From: Ardenticatenaceae bacterium
GTDB lineage: Bacteria > Chloroflexota > Anaerolineae > Promineifilales > Promineifilaceae
Reading direction: 5' to 3'
Length of the DNA: 64,000 bases
Assembly: GCA_030065875.1 (NCBI GenBank)
Contig: JASJCR010000044.1
Location: 1-64,000, forward strand
The position numbers and the translations under genes are program-made. How positions within the stretch are numbered: position 1 is the first letter of the stretch; each line of letters starts with the position of its first letter. Positions 51,875-60,912 of the stretch are shown one piece after another. The notes beneath the pieces are model-generated. The model was not told where the DNA came from and made no database searches. It saw only the letters and a program-made list of their open reading frames with translations.

Positions 51875-52074
51875 AGTGCTGAGTCCTGAGTTAAAGGTAT
51901 GTTATCCGCGGACAACGGATATTTCGCGTGCCTTATTCAGATTGGACCAATCTCCAAGATTGGTCCAATCATGGAGACCTTGTAGATGACCTATTCAATG
52001 GAATTAACAAGTCGTTTCATAACTGTCAAAACTTCAAAACATGGGGGTTGATAGGGTGGAACTCTTTCTCTTCT

Positions 52075-52800
52075 CTATTCTCTCTTCTCTCTTCTCACTT
52101 CTCCCACCAAATGAATCCACCAGTTTTGCGGCAGCCGGGGATCGAGCCAGGCCATCAGCCGAAAGAGCGCTGGATGAAAGGCCATGTAGGTGGGGTCGGG
52201 GATAAGGTGTAGGGTGATGGGTGTCAGGTGATGGGTAGTGGCCAGTTGGGTGATTGTCTCTACGGTGTTAGCTCGATAAAAAGTGGGAAAGGCGTCGGCA
52301 GCCGCGCGGCCGTACAGGCGTTCCACCAGCCGATCCTGCACGGCCGATACGCCGCCCAATACCCGGTTAACCCACGCCAGCGGGTGCTTTTTGTTGGGGG
52401 TAATAAAAATAAACGACCCGCCCGGCCGCAGCACCCGGCTGATTTCCGCCAGATCGGCCGTCGGATCAGGCAGATGCTCCAGCAGCCAGCTGCAAAAAAT
52501 AACGTCAAACACCCCGTTAGCAAAAGGAAGGGGGTGGCTAAATCCCGTTACCCGCGGCAGTTTGGAAAGTCGATGCTCAACCAGCGACCGCCAATCGGGG
52601 TCCAGGTTGACGACTTGGGTCAGCGGAAAATCAAGCTGTTCAATTAAGCCGCCTCGGCCACCCCCTAAATCGAGCACCCGGCTGTCCTCTTTGAGGCGGC
52701 GGCGCACCAGATCGGCGTAAACCTCGGTTGCCGGCCGCCAACCTGGCCGCATCCTGCGAAAACGCTCGCGATAGCTGTTTTGTTGGTCGAGGGAAAGCAT
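52075..52800 (-). CDS. SAM-dependent methyltransferase, class I
   Basis: Protein of 241 aa. Motif I VLDLGGGRGGLIEQL, motif II VVNLDPDW, then LPFANGVFDVIFCSWLLEHLPDP and VLRPGGSFIFITPNK. Probably a UbiE/methyltransferase-11 enzyme; substrate unknown. The last residues (GEVRREKRE) come from a tctcttc heptamer array (52061-52096), so the gene end has drifted into the repeat. The 200-bp stretch 51875-52074 holds a gtcctga piece (51875-51893), a short palindrome ccaatctccaagattgg (51948-51964) and the array. Confidence 0.85.
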   Translation of the reverse strand: MLSLDQQNSYRERFRRMRPGWRPATEVYADLVRRRLKEDSRVLDLGGGRGGLIEQLDFPLTQVVNLDPDWRSLVEHRLSKLPRVTGFSHPLPFANGVFDVIFCSWLLEHLPDPTADLAEISRVLRPGGSFIFITPNKKHPLAWVNRVLGGVSAVQDRLVERLYGRAAADAFPTFYRANTVETITQLATTHHLTPITLHLIPDPTYMAFHPALFRLMAWLDPRLPQNWWIHLVGEVRREKRE

Positions 52801-52814
52801 CAGGAGATTTTAGA

Positions 52815-52894
52815 GTTTAAAGTACAAAGTGAAAAGTTTAAAGCGCATAGAATTACAGAAAGGGGGTCATTACTTTTTACTTTGCACCATAAAC
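52815..52894. repeat. Imperfect 23-bp inverted repeat upstream of the peptidase gene
   Basis: 52815-52837 (gtttaaagtacaaagtgaaa) pairs with 52872-52894 (gtgcaaagtaaaaagt when read inverted). It fills most of the 186-bp gap between the methyltransferase and the peptidase gene. Confidence 0.6.
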
Positions 52895-52986
52895 TTTTTG
52901 CTTCAGTCCACTTAGCACCAGCTAAAAAGGTTCTCCCCAATGATGTAGATCGGCTACAATGAGCAAAAATTCCTTGAGGTGATGGT

Positions 52987-55131
52987 GTGAAACGTTTTTG
53001 GCTATTATCCTTCCTTATTATTTTACTGATCGCTTGTTCAACTCCCGGGCTCGAACTGGACCCGGTGCCAACCGTCCCGGTTTTAGAGCCGGCCGAACCA
53101 GAGCCGGTTGAACCTGCTCAGCCACCGGCCGATCCCACCGATCTACCGGCTGAGCCGACCGAGCCAGCAGCAGAGGCACCACCGGTTGAGCCCGCCGAGC
53201 CCTCGGCCGGGTCTGAATCGCCGGCTGGGCAACAGGCCGTCATTGATGAGGTGACGTTTGCCCCACCTCTCCCCCCACAACCATCGCTGGCCCGGGATCT
53301 GCCCACCGACAATCAGCGGGCTGCGGCCGATTCGCTGTTAACCAATCTGCCACCGGAACGGGACGATGTCCAGCTGGCTATCGCTTATCGTGGATTGGAT
53401 GGGGCGCCCACCACTCAGCCTGAACCGGTTACCGAGCCGCTGCCGGTGGGCACCGTGCAGCAGCTGGTCATCAACAACACCGACGTCAACACCAATTCAG
53501 TGGTGGACGTGCGTTTGTTGGCCGTCAGCGATCACGCCTACTTCTGGTTTGACCAGACGCGCGGCAATAAAACACCGACGCAGGGAGAACTCGACGCCAC
53601 GGCCGAGGCTTTTGACCAAATTTACGAGGACGTCGTGTTCTTCTTTGGCCAGGAAGATACCCCTGGCATTGACGGAGACCCGCGCATTCACATTGTGAGT
53701 GCCTCTCCCCTTTCCATTTGTAACGTCACCGAAGACACCTCACGACAGTGTGGCCTTCTAGGATACTTTAGCTCCCGCGATACCCTGCCCCAAAGCGTCG
53801 ACCCGCAATCGAACGCCCGCGAGATGTTTGTCATGAACGGCAGCTACTTTGGGACGCTGACCTTCATCGACACCCTGGCGCATGAATTTCGCCACATGAT
53901 CGAGGACAATTACGATACCAACGACATTGATTGGGAAGTTGAAGGCTCGGCCATGCTGGCGGAAGATCTGCTGGGTTTCTCTGAAGGGCCGATTAACCGG
54001 GCCAACGCCTTTTTGGCCAATCCGGATCAGCAGCTTAATCGCTGGACCGATGGCAATTCACTGCCGTACTATGGCCAGGGTTATTTACTCAATCGCTACA
54101 TCTATGATCGCCTGGGCACCGACCTTTATCGTCAGTTTGCGACCAGCGATCTGCCCGGTTTGCAGGCGGTGACGGCCATCGCCCAGGAAAACAACCTTGA
54201 TTTTACCGGTCTCGACCTGTGGCGAGATTGGCTGGCGGCCTCCGTCATTCACAATGAGCCGAATGTTGACGAGATGTATGAAATGCCCGAAGCGTTGGCA
54301 ACCGCCCGCACTGAGGGGGTGAACAGCTTCCCCACCATTTATGAGACGACCGTCAATCAATACGCGGCCGATTATTATCAGCTGTTTGGTGATCAAACCG
54401 TCACCGTTGAATTTGTCGGCAGCACGCTTGTGCCGTTGATGAGCGCTCAGCCTGCTTCGGGTGAAACCATGTGGGTATCTAATCGGGCCAACAACAGCCA
54501 TGCCCGGCTGACCCGCGCCTTTGATTTAACCAATGTGGAAGGCGCCACTCTGCAGTACAGCGTCTATCGAGATATCGAACTGGGATACGATTTTGGCTAT
54601 GCTTCCCTTTCTCTTGACGGGGGGGTCACATGGCAGTCGCTCAACGCTGAAAATATGGATGGGTTGAAATTTACCGATAACCCGGCCGGTACGGCCCTGA
54701 CCGGGCGTTTTTACACCGGCCGAGGTGAATATTGGGTTGAGGAAACGGTTGATTTGACGCCGTTTGTTGGCCAGGAAATCCACATTCGCTTTGAGTATGT
54801 GACCGACCCCATTCTCAATTTTGACGGGCTGGCGATCGACAACATTGCCATCCCGGAAATCGGCTTTGTTGACGATGTGGAAACCGATCAGGGATGGAAT
54901 GCTGAAGGGTTTGTGCGGGCGACCGGCTATTTACCGCAGGAGTGGCACCTACAGCTGGTGACCTTTGTGGACGGCGTACCGGTGGTCGAGCAGATTGAGC
55001 TCAGCGCCGATCAAAGCGCCACGTTTGAGGTCGATCTCGATAGTTCAGGCGGCGGCCGGCCGATATTAATTGTGGCGGCTAACGCCCCGATGACCCTGGT
55101 GGATGGCCACTACCAGCTGGAAATTAATTAA
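52987..55131 (+). CDS. Secreted lipoprotein metallopeptidase (M6-like)
   Basis: Protein of 714 aa. Signal and lipobox LLIACS (Cys about 17), a Pro/Glu-rich linker of low complexity (about 25-90), then a peptidase domain with the zinc motif HEFRH (His299, Glu300, His303) followed by EVEGSAMLAEDLLG. The C-terminal half has a MAM-like beta sandwich (SLDGGVTWQSL, EIHIRFEYVTDPI, FDGLAIDNIAI), as in immune inhibitor A-type enzymes. It should be tethered outside and digest proteins. A bidirectional terminator follows. Confidence 0.83.
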   Translation: MKRFWLLSFLIILLIACSTPGLELDPVPTVPVLEPAEPEPVEPAQPPADPTDLPAEPTEPAAEAPPVEPAEPSAGSESPAGQQAVIDEVTFAPPLPPQPSLARDLPTDNQRAAADSLLTNLPPERDDVQLAIAYRGLDGAPTTQPEPVTEPLPVGTVQQLVINNTDVNTNSVVDVRLLAVSDHAYFWFDQTRGNKTPTQGELDATAEAFDQIYEDVVFFFGQEDTPGIDGDPRIHIVSASPLSICNVTEDTSRQCGLLGYFSSRDTLPQSVDPQSNAREMFVMNGSYFGTLTFIDTLAHEFRHMIEDNYDTNDIDWEVEGSAMLAEDLLGFSEGPINRANAFLANPDQQLNRWTDGNSLPYYGQGYLLNRYIYDRLGTDLYRQFATSDLPGLQAVTAIAQENNLDFTGLDLWRDWLAASVIHNEPNVDEMYEMPEALATARTEGVNSFPTIYETTVNQYAADYYQLFGDQTVTVEFVGSTLVPLMSAQPASGETMWVSNRANNSHARLTRAFDLTNVEGATLQYSVYRDIELGYDFGYASLSLDGGVTWQSLNAENMDGLKFTDNPAGTALTGRFYTGRGEYWVEETVDLTPFVGQEIHIRFEYVTDPILNFDGLAIDNIAIPEIGFVDDVETDQGWNAEGFVRATGYLPQEWHLQLVTFVDGVPVVEQIELSADQSATFEVDLDSSGGGRPILIVAANAPMTLVDGHYQLEIN

Positions 55132-55212
55132 ATCAAGTTGGTTGCGAGCTTTATGAGCCGCCGAATAAATCCGACGGCTAAAAAAATCCGACGGCTAAAA
55201 AAATCAGGGAAT

Positions 55213-55243
55213 AAAAAAAAGCACCCAATTCTGGGTGCTTTTT
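55213..55243. terminator. Bidirectional intrinsic terminator
   Basis: Stem GCACCCA/TGGGTGC (55221-55227 and 55232-55238) flanked by A-run and T-run on either side, between the convergent peptidase and rpsD genes. A duplicated ccgacggctaaaaaaat phrase precedes it. Confidence 0.85.
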
Positions 55244-55309
55244 AATTCCATTTTGTTTGTAGAGCCGGGGGTTTTTCACCCGGCTATGAAATGGTGTCTT
55301 TAAGACCGC

Positions 55310-55918
55310 TTACCGTGAGTAATACTCAATCACCTGCGCAACTTCGCAGACGATTGGCACCTCTTCCCGCCGGGGGAGGTAAAGCAGTGCAAACGACATT
55401 TTCCCTTTATCCAGAGCGATATAATCTGGGGGGTAGGCGTTTTCGATCACGTCCTGAAACATTGACATCCGCTGACTTTTGGGGCGAACGTCAACCACAT
55501 CGCCAACTTTGAGCTGGTATGAAGGGATATTGACCTTTTTACCGTTTACCTGAAGATGGCCGTGGTTTACATATTGACGTGCGGCGTAAATTGTTGGTGC
55601 CAGACCGGCGCGCAGTACGGCGGCATCCAGACGTGATTCCAGCATCTGTACCAGAATATCAACCGTATTGCCTTCTTTTTTGGCCGATTTGCGATAGTAA
55701 TTGCGCATCTGACGCTCGTGAATGTTGTATTGGGAGCGCAAACGCTGTTTTTCCAGCAGCTGACGCTCGTAAGCCGAAATGCGGCCGCGACGATACTGCT
55801 TGGCTGGGCCATGTTGCCCTGGTGGATAAGACCGCTTCTCCATGATGCGAGCGGCCTTTGCCGTCAGCGGAATGCCGAGACGGCGGGATAATCTTACTTT
55901 TGGTCCTGTATATTTCAT
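55310..55918 (-). CDS. rpsD: 30S ribosomal protein S4
   Basis: Protein of 202 aa, full length. MKYTGPKVRLSRRLGIPL at the start, SYPPGQHG, and the S4 RNA-binding domain SRLDAAVLRAGLAPTIYAARQYVNHGHLQVNGKKVNIPSY. It lacks the zinc-binding Cys of some S4 proteins. AGGAG precedes the ATG. It stands alone, not in the usual rpsM-rpsK-rpsD-rpoA cluster, and has its own promoter and leader hairpin. Confidence 0.96.
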   Translation of the reverse strand: MKYTGPKVRLSRRLGIPLTAKAARIMEKRSYPPGQHGPAKQYRRGRISAYERQLLEKQRLRSQYNIHERQMRNYYRKSAKKEGNTVDILVQMLESRLDAAVLRAGLAPTIYAARQYVNHGHLQVNGKKVNIPSYQLKVGDVVDVRPKSQRMSMFQDVIENAYPPDYIALDKGKMSFALLYLPRREEVPIVCEVAQVIEYYSR

Positions 55919-55959
55919 GCAATTTCTCCTAGAACTCTACAAACAAATGGATTACGCAC

Positions 55960-55988
55960 AAAAAAGCGCGACCTGTTTCGCAGGTCGC
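55960..55988 (-). promoter_or_regulatory. Terminator-like leader hairpin before rpsD
   Basis: Perfect 8-bp stem GCGACCTG/CAGGTCGC with a 5-base loop, then GCTTTTTT on the minus strand. It lies between a strong promoter and the rpsD ribosome site, 42-70 bp before the start, so transcription of rpsD must read through it. It may also end the upstream YceI transcript. Confidence 0.7.
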
Positions 55989-56021
55989 ACTTTAAAGTTT
56001 TCACAAGTTAATGGACTGACA

Positions 56022-56049
56022 ATTATACGCTCTTTTCAGAGTACGTCAA
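56022..56049 (-). promoter_or_regulatory. Promoter of rpsD
   Basis: On the minus strand TTGACG (56049-56044), 16 bases, TATAAT (56027-56022), between the YceI gene stop and the leader hairpin. Confidence 0.75.
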
Positions 56050-56068
56050 ATTTATTTGAATAGAATTG

Positions 56069-56956
56069 TTACGGGGCCGCGGCCGTGAGATCCACCGTAA
56101 CCTCAACCCCATCGGTTACTTCCAAAATCCCCAAAACCGATGGCGGTTCGAAACCAAAGTCCGCCATAAATACAAACGCTTCGGCCGTGGCTGTCAGCGT
56201 CCGATCCTGCAGCTGGGCGGTAACGGTCCAGGTTACCTCCTGCGTGACCTCCCGGATTGTTAAATCACCGATGAGTTCAAATTCGACCTGTTCACCAGGC
56301 ACATATGAATCGGGGAAAGCGGCCAGTTCGCGGGCCACAAAAACCGCATCGGGGAACAGGCTTGACTCCAGCCAATCGTTGCGAATCGCTTCATCACGGC
56401 GGTTGCTGTCGCTGGTCAGCGTGGATAGATCAACCGTAAAGAACCCTTCCCGCACAACCGGAACATCACCACTTAAATCGACGGAAATAGCGCCCTCGAT
56501 GTCGTTTGTTACCCCGATGGCCGTTACAAATTGGACGTCACGGTTAAAAAATTCTTCATCAACGGAGTATTGAGCGGTCGAAGCCTCGGGTTGAACCACA
56601 AATGTTTCTACCCCACCGCGAAGGGGTGGTGCTTCCTCTGCTGATTCATCTTGCTCTGGTGCCGGATAAGAATCTAATTCAACATCGGCCGTTTCAACAT
56701 CGGCCGGATAAGGATCGGAAGAAGGTGCAGCATCAACCGTCTCCGGTTCGGGATACGCTTCACCTGGGGATTGAGCTTCCTCAGCGGGCTCAACCGCGTC
56801 GGGGTTTTCGGTTGGTTCTTCAGCCGGCTGCAAGATCGCTTCCGGGGTTGCTTCTACCGGCTCGGTTGGCGGGGTCAGTTCTTCATTTGCACAGCCAGCA
56901 GCGATGATTAACACGACTACCAAAAGTAAATATTTATAATCAAAAAATTGCTTCAC
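56069..56956 (-). CDS. YceI-domain lipoprotein
   Basis: Protein of 295 aa: signal with lipobox IAAGC (Cys about 22), a Pro/Glu/Ala linker (about 28-115), then a YceI lipocalin-like domain (STAQYSVDEEFFNRDVQFVTAIGVTNDIEGAI, FFTVDLSTLTSDSNRRDEAIRNDWLES, FELIGDLTIREVTQEVTW). YceI proteins bind isoprenoid-like lipids outside the membrane. The Asp/Arg phrase LTSDSNRRDEAIRNDWL is the family mark. It is next to no obvious partner. Confidence 0.87.
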   Translation of the reverse strand: MKQFFDYKYLLLVVVLIIAAGCANEELTPPTEPVEATPEAILQPAEEPTENPDAVEPAEEAQSPGEAYPEPETVDAAPSSDPYPADVETADVELDSYPAPEQDESAEEAPPLRGGVETFVVQPEASTAQYSVDEEFFNRDVQFVTAIGVTNDIEGAISVDLSGDVPVVREGFFTVDLSTLTSDSNRRDEAIRNDWLESSLFPDAVFVARELAAFPDSYVPGEQVEFELIGDLTIREVTQEVTWTVTAQLQDRTLTATAEAFVFMADFGFEPPSVLGILEVTDGVEVTVDLTAAAP

Positions 56957-57147
56957 GATTCACCTCACTACTCAATATTTTGCAAACTTACGATCGATCT
57001 ACCGCAGAGAGAACATTGTTAGAAGAGGGATTCCTGGGTTAAATCTGTCATCAATTAGTATGACATGAATAAAAGTATTCATGATCGTTCGGCCGGACTG
57101 TACTGATGGTGTGTTAGAACTGTCTATGAAAGAGGGAAGCGCTTATG

Positions 57148-58533
57148 CTATACGCGTAGAAACTCATGAAAGCGGATCAAGAGACGATCAACCTGACCGG
57201 CCGCGTTGCGACGGAAAATGATCGGCACCCGCTCGGCCGTAAAGGCCAGTGAATCTTGCGGATCAGCCGCTTCCAGCTGTACTGGGGTGCTCCAGCTCCC
57301 ATAGCGGGCTTTCAGCCACAGCTGATCTTCGTGAATAAAGATCTTGAATTGCGATCCATAGCTGTACCACAAGCGCGCATTGGAGTTCCAGCCGGGTGTC
57401 GGCCGGAAGGTTCCCACCACATCGGGCCACACGGCCGGATTTTCCTCTGCTGCCTGGGGAAAAAGGGATTGATCATCATCGATCAAGGTGCGCATGATGT
57501 TGTAGGCAATATGAATGGGAGCGGCCGCGTTGGTGTTGGCAAATGCGTAAGCGGCCAAACCCAATTCGGGAGCGGCATAAAAAGCGGAGGTAAACCCCAG
57601 CCAGGCACCGTCATGAGAAACAACCAAATGCCCTCCCCAGCGCATGCGGCTTTCCAAAAAGTACCCCAGGCCCATCCCCGGCAGCCGTTTGTCCAGCTGA
57701 AAATATGGCTTAAACATCCTGCCCAGGCTGCCGGATCGAATAACCCCATTCCCGCCGTTGATCATCGCCCTGGCAAAATGGGCAAAATCATTGACCGTCG
57801 TGAACAGGGACCCATCGGCCATGGTAATAATATCAAAATCCCATACGGGTTTTTGATTTTCCCGCTGATTATAACCTACCGCCATATCGGTCATGACCCG
57901 ATCACGCCGCAAAAAATCAGTGCGGGTCATTTGGAGCGGTTCAAATTGCAGCTCCAGCATGGCATCAGCAAAAGAGCGGCCGGTTACGTCGGCAACAAGC
58001 TGCCCCAAAGCGGCAAATCCGTGATTGGCGTACGCCCATTTGGTGCCGGGCGGGCTGTCACCCCGCAGACGATTGCCATAAAATTCCCCCAGCGGTTTTA
58101 GCGGTTTGCCAATCCGGCCGAGGCCAAAAAACGACCCTGGCTTTAAATAACTTGACAGAGGGGCCAATTCACCTAAGCCGGAAGTATGGGTTAACAAGTG
58201 ACGGGTGGTGATAGGGTCATCGGTTGGCTGGCGCGGGTGCACTTTAAACGAGGTCAGATATTCATTGACCGGCCGATCTAGCTTGATTTGCCCCCGCTCT
58301 ACGAGCTGCATGACTCCCACAGCGGTTAAGACTTTTGAAACCGAGGCGATTCGAAAAACCGTATCCGGTGTGACCGGATTTTTTTCTTCAACTTTGGCGA
58401 CTCCAAACCCCTTGCTGTAGATAAGCCCGTCTGTTGAGACAATCCCCACACCCAATCCCGGTACGTTCTGGCGGCTCATGGTAGAGGTGATATTTTTTTC
58501 AATTTGCGTTACTTTTTTATCATCCAACCACAT
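57148..58533 (-). CDS. Beta-lactamase-family serine hydrolase
   Basis: Protein of 461 aa. The S-x-x-K motif is SVSK (Ser64, Lys67) in FRIASVSKVLTAVGVMQLVERGQI. WAYANHGFAAL supplies the Y-x-N motif, and SHDGAWLGF is near the third motif position. No signal peptide is seen, so it may be cytoplasmic. The last 100 residues form an added beta domain. Class C-type esterase or D-peptidase; the substrate is unknown. AAAGG lies about 13 bases before the ATG. Confidence 0.85.
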   Translation of the reverse strand: MWLDDKKVTQIEKNITSTMSRQNVPGLGVGIVSTDGLIYSKGFGVAKVEEKNPVTPDTVFRIASVSKVLTAVGVMQLVERGQIKLDRPVNEYLTSFKVHPRQPTDDPITTRHLLTHTSGLGELAPLSSYLKPGSFFGLGRIGKPLKPLGEFYGNRLRGDSPPGTKWAYANHGFAALGQLVADVTGRSFADAMLELQFEPLQMTRTDFLRRDRVMTDMAVGYNQRENQKPVWDFDIITMADGSLFTTVNDFAHFARAMINGGNGVIRSGSLGRMFKPYFQLDKRLPGMGLGYFLESRMRWGGHLVVSHDGAWLGFTSAFYAAPELGLAAYAFANTNAAAPIHIAYNIMRTLIDDDQSLFPQAAEENPAVWPDVVGTFRPTPGWNSNARLWYSYGSQFKIFIHEDQLWLKARYGSWSTPVQLEAADPQDSLAFTAERVPIIFRRNAAGQVDRLLIRFHEFLRV

Positions 58534-58657
58534 GATTTATCGCGCGCCTTTCTGAGGAAATTGCGATTAGCTTGCGTCTCGTGGGGATTGTAGCATAATT
58601 TCCCCCTTGTGCTGTGAATTGAAACATTTATCGTCTTAATTTTGTACAGAGGTAGAG

Positions 58658-59719
58658 ATGAAAACGATACCCGTTATTCTGTTTGGCACCGGGGGGGTTG
58701 GCCGGGCTTTGCTGCGCCAGCTGATCGCATCGGAGAAGCATATTCAGGAGCGCAGCGGGCTGCGTTTTGAGGTGGTAGCGGTCGCGGACAGCCAACGCTG
58801 GCTGTTTGATCCGGCCGGATTGACGGCCGCCAAGCTGCATTCAATCGAGCAGGCCAAAGGGCAGGGAGATCCTTTGCCGGGTGGGAAGCCACGGCCGGAT
58901 TCCCTACTGGCCGAAACAGATGTGGCCGGCGTAAGAAATGCCATCGTGGTCGACGTTACGGCCGCGGACGGGATGGAGCGCGTCTATCAACAAGCGCTTG
59001 ATTTTGGCTATGGGGTCGTAATGGCCAACAAAAAAGTGCTGGCCGGCCCCTGGTCTTCGGCCGCCCAGTTTTATAATCACCCGGCCGTGCGGCATGAGTC
59101 TACTGTGGGAGGGGGGCAGCCGGTGATCGCCACGGCGCGCTATCTCGCCGATATCAACGATCATATTTATGCAATTGAAGGGCAGCTCAGCGGCACGCTT
59201 GGCTATTTGTGCCAGCAGCTCGATCATGATGTTCCGTTTTCCCAGGCGGTGGCCGAAGCCAAAAAAAGAGGGTACACCGAGCCCGATCCGCGGGAAGATT
59301 TGGGGGGACAGGACGTCATGCGCAAGCTGCTCATCCTGGCTCGACTGGCCGGGTGGCCGCTGGAAGCGGCCGATATCCGCGTCGAGTCGCTTTATCCGGC
59401 CAGCCTGGAAAACAGCTCCGTGACGGAGTTTATGGGTCAGATTTCGGCCGTTGATGAGCAGATGGCGACCCGAATAGCTGAAGCAAAAGCCGACGGCCAA
59501 ACCCTGCGCTACATCGGCCGGATCACGCCTGAAGGAGGGCAGGTGGGATTACTCCCCATCGCCGCCGACAGCCCGCTGGGTGGTCTAAAATACATCAGTT
59601 TTCATACCGCCCTGTATGACGACGATCAACTCATGATTTGTGGCAAGGGGGCCGGTGTGGAAATGACGGCCGGAGGCGTATTGGGCGACATGATCGCCGT
59701 GGCCCGAGAGGTGTTTTAG
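58658..59719 (+). CDS. Homoserine dehydrogenase-like protein
   Basis: Protein of 353 aa: NAD(P)-binding start ILFGTGGVGRALLRQLI, ANKKVLAGP with the conserved Lys, VGGGQPVIATARYL, GQLSGTLGYLCQQL and YTEPDPREDLGGQDVMRKLLILAR, the substrate-binding signature. No ACT domain. Family role: aspartate-semialdehyde to homoserine for Thr/Met synthesis. AGAGGTAG precedes the ATG. The next gene follows after 7 bp but is a glycosyltransferase, so the pathway link is weak. Confidence 0.87.
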   Translation: MKTIPVILFGTGGVGRALLRQLIASEKHIQERSGLRFEVVAVADSQRWLFDPAGLTAAKLHSIEQAKGQGDPLPGGKPRPDSLLAETDVAGVRNAIVVDVTAADGMERVYQQALDFGYGVVMANKKVLAGPWSSAAQFYNHPAVRHESTVGGGQPVIATARYLADINDHIYAIEGQLSGTLGYLCQQLDHDVPFSQAVAEAKKRGYTEPDPREDLGGQDVMRKLLILARLAGWPLEAADIRVESLYPASLENSSVTEFMGQISAVDEQMATRIAEAKADGQTLRYIGRITPEGGQVGLLPIAADSPLGGLKYISFHTALYDDDQLMICGKGAGVEMTAGGVLGDMIAVAREVF

Positions 59720-59726
59720 GCGACCT

Positions 59727-60866
59727 ATGCGTGTCTTGATGATCTCTAAGGCGTGTTTGGTAGGCACTTACCAAACGAAATTAGAGGCGTTGGCCCGTCA
59801 GCCGGACGTCGAGTTGGCGGTGATTGTGCCCGCCAGCTGGAACGATCCGGCCGGCCGAATCGAGCTGGAATTGGCGCATACGGAGGGGTATCAGCTTTGG
59901 GTGGATCCACTGCGCTTTAACGGCCGCTATCATTTTTACTCCTTTCCGACGCTGCGCCGCCGCCTAAAAGAGTTTGATCCTCACATCTTGCACATAGACG
60001 AAGAACCATACAACCTGGCTTCTTATTTGGCTCTGCGGCAGGCGCGGCGACAAGGGGTGCGCGCCCTTTTTTTTACCTGGCAAAATCTTTATCGGTCTTA
60101 TCCGCCACCGTTCCGCTGGCTGGAAAATTGGGTCTTGGCCCACGCTGATTTTGCCATAATGGGCAATCAGGCCGCGGTAGACGTTTTCACCCGCAAGGGA
60201 TACCGCGGGCCGCACCGCGTGATTCCCCAATTTGGCGTTGACGCGGACCTGTTTCCCTTTCGGGGAGCGAGTCCGGGGCAGACTGAGCGGCCGGATAAAA
60301 CGATCGGATTCGCCGGCCGCCTGATTCACGGCAAAGGGGTTGATTTGCTGTTAAAGGCGATGGCCATAGTCAAAAATGAATTGGCCGAAGAAAATCAGCC
60401 GTTCAACTGGCAGGCGGTCATCGCCGGAAACGGACCGGCTCTGCCCGAGTTGGAGCGGCTGACCGGTGACCTGGGGTTAGGAGAACGGGTGCGTTTTATC
60501 GGAGGGATTCGTTCAGCAGAAATGCCGGCCTTTTTGCAAAAGTTAGATTTACTGGTGTTGCCCTCACGCACGTTGTCCAATTGGCAGGAGCAGTTTGGTC
60601 GCATTTTAATCGAAGCGATGGCCTCGGGCGTACCGGTGTTAGGTTCTGATTCAGGCGAGATCCCTCACGTGATTGGAGATGCTGGTTTGATTTTCCCTGA
60701 AGGGGATTTCGAGGCGCTGGCCGCTCAGATCCGACATGTGCTGGGTGATTCAACTCAGACTCAGATGTTGGCGGCTGCCGGTCGCGAACGCGTGATACAG
60801 CGTTTCACTCAGGAGCAGGTGGCCGTGGAAACGGCTGCAATTTATCAGGAAATGATGGAAAACTAA
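59727..60866 (+). CDS. Glycosyltransferase, GT4 family
   Basis: Protein of 379 aa with the GT-B fold: N-terminal Rossmann domain (HILHIDEEPYNLASYLALRQAR), then IGFAGRLIHGKGVDLLLKAM, RVRFIGGIRSAEMPAFLQKLDLLVLPSRT and the E-x7-E motif EQFGRILIEAMASGVPVLGSDSGEIPHVIGDAG. It transfers a sugar from a nucleotide donor; the acceptor is unknown. Probably cotranscribed with the upstream gene. Confidence 0.9.
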   Translation: MRVLMISKACLVGTYQTKLEALARQPDVELAVIVPASWNDPAGRIELELAHTEGYQLWVDPLRFNGRYHFYSFPTLRRRLKEFDPHILHIDEEPYNLASYLALRQARRQGVRALFFTWQNLYRSYPPPFRWLENWVLAHADFAIMGNQAAVDVFTRKGYRGPHRVIPQFGVDADLFPFRGASPGQTERPDKTIGFAGRLIHGKGVDLLLKAMAIVKNELAEENQPFNWQAVIAGNGPALPELERLTGDLGLGERVRFIGGIRSAEMPAFLQKLDLLVLPSRTLSNWQEQFGRILIEAMASGVPVLGSDSGEIPHVIGDAGLIFPEGDFEALAAQIRHVLGDSTQTQMLAAAGRERVIQRFTQEQVAVETAAIYQEMMEN

Positions 60867-60912
60867 GCGATAGTAGAACGAAAACCCCGATCGTCATACA
60901 ATTAAACGCATC

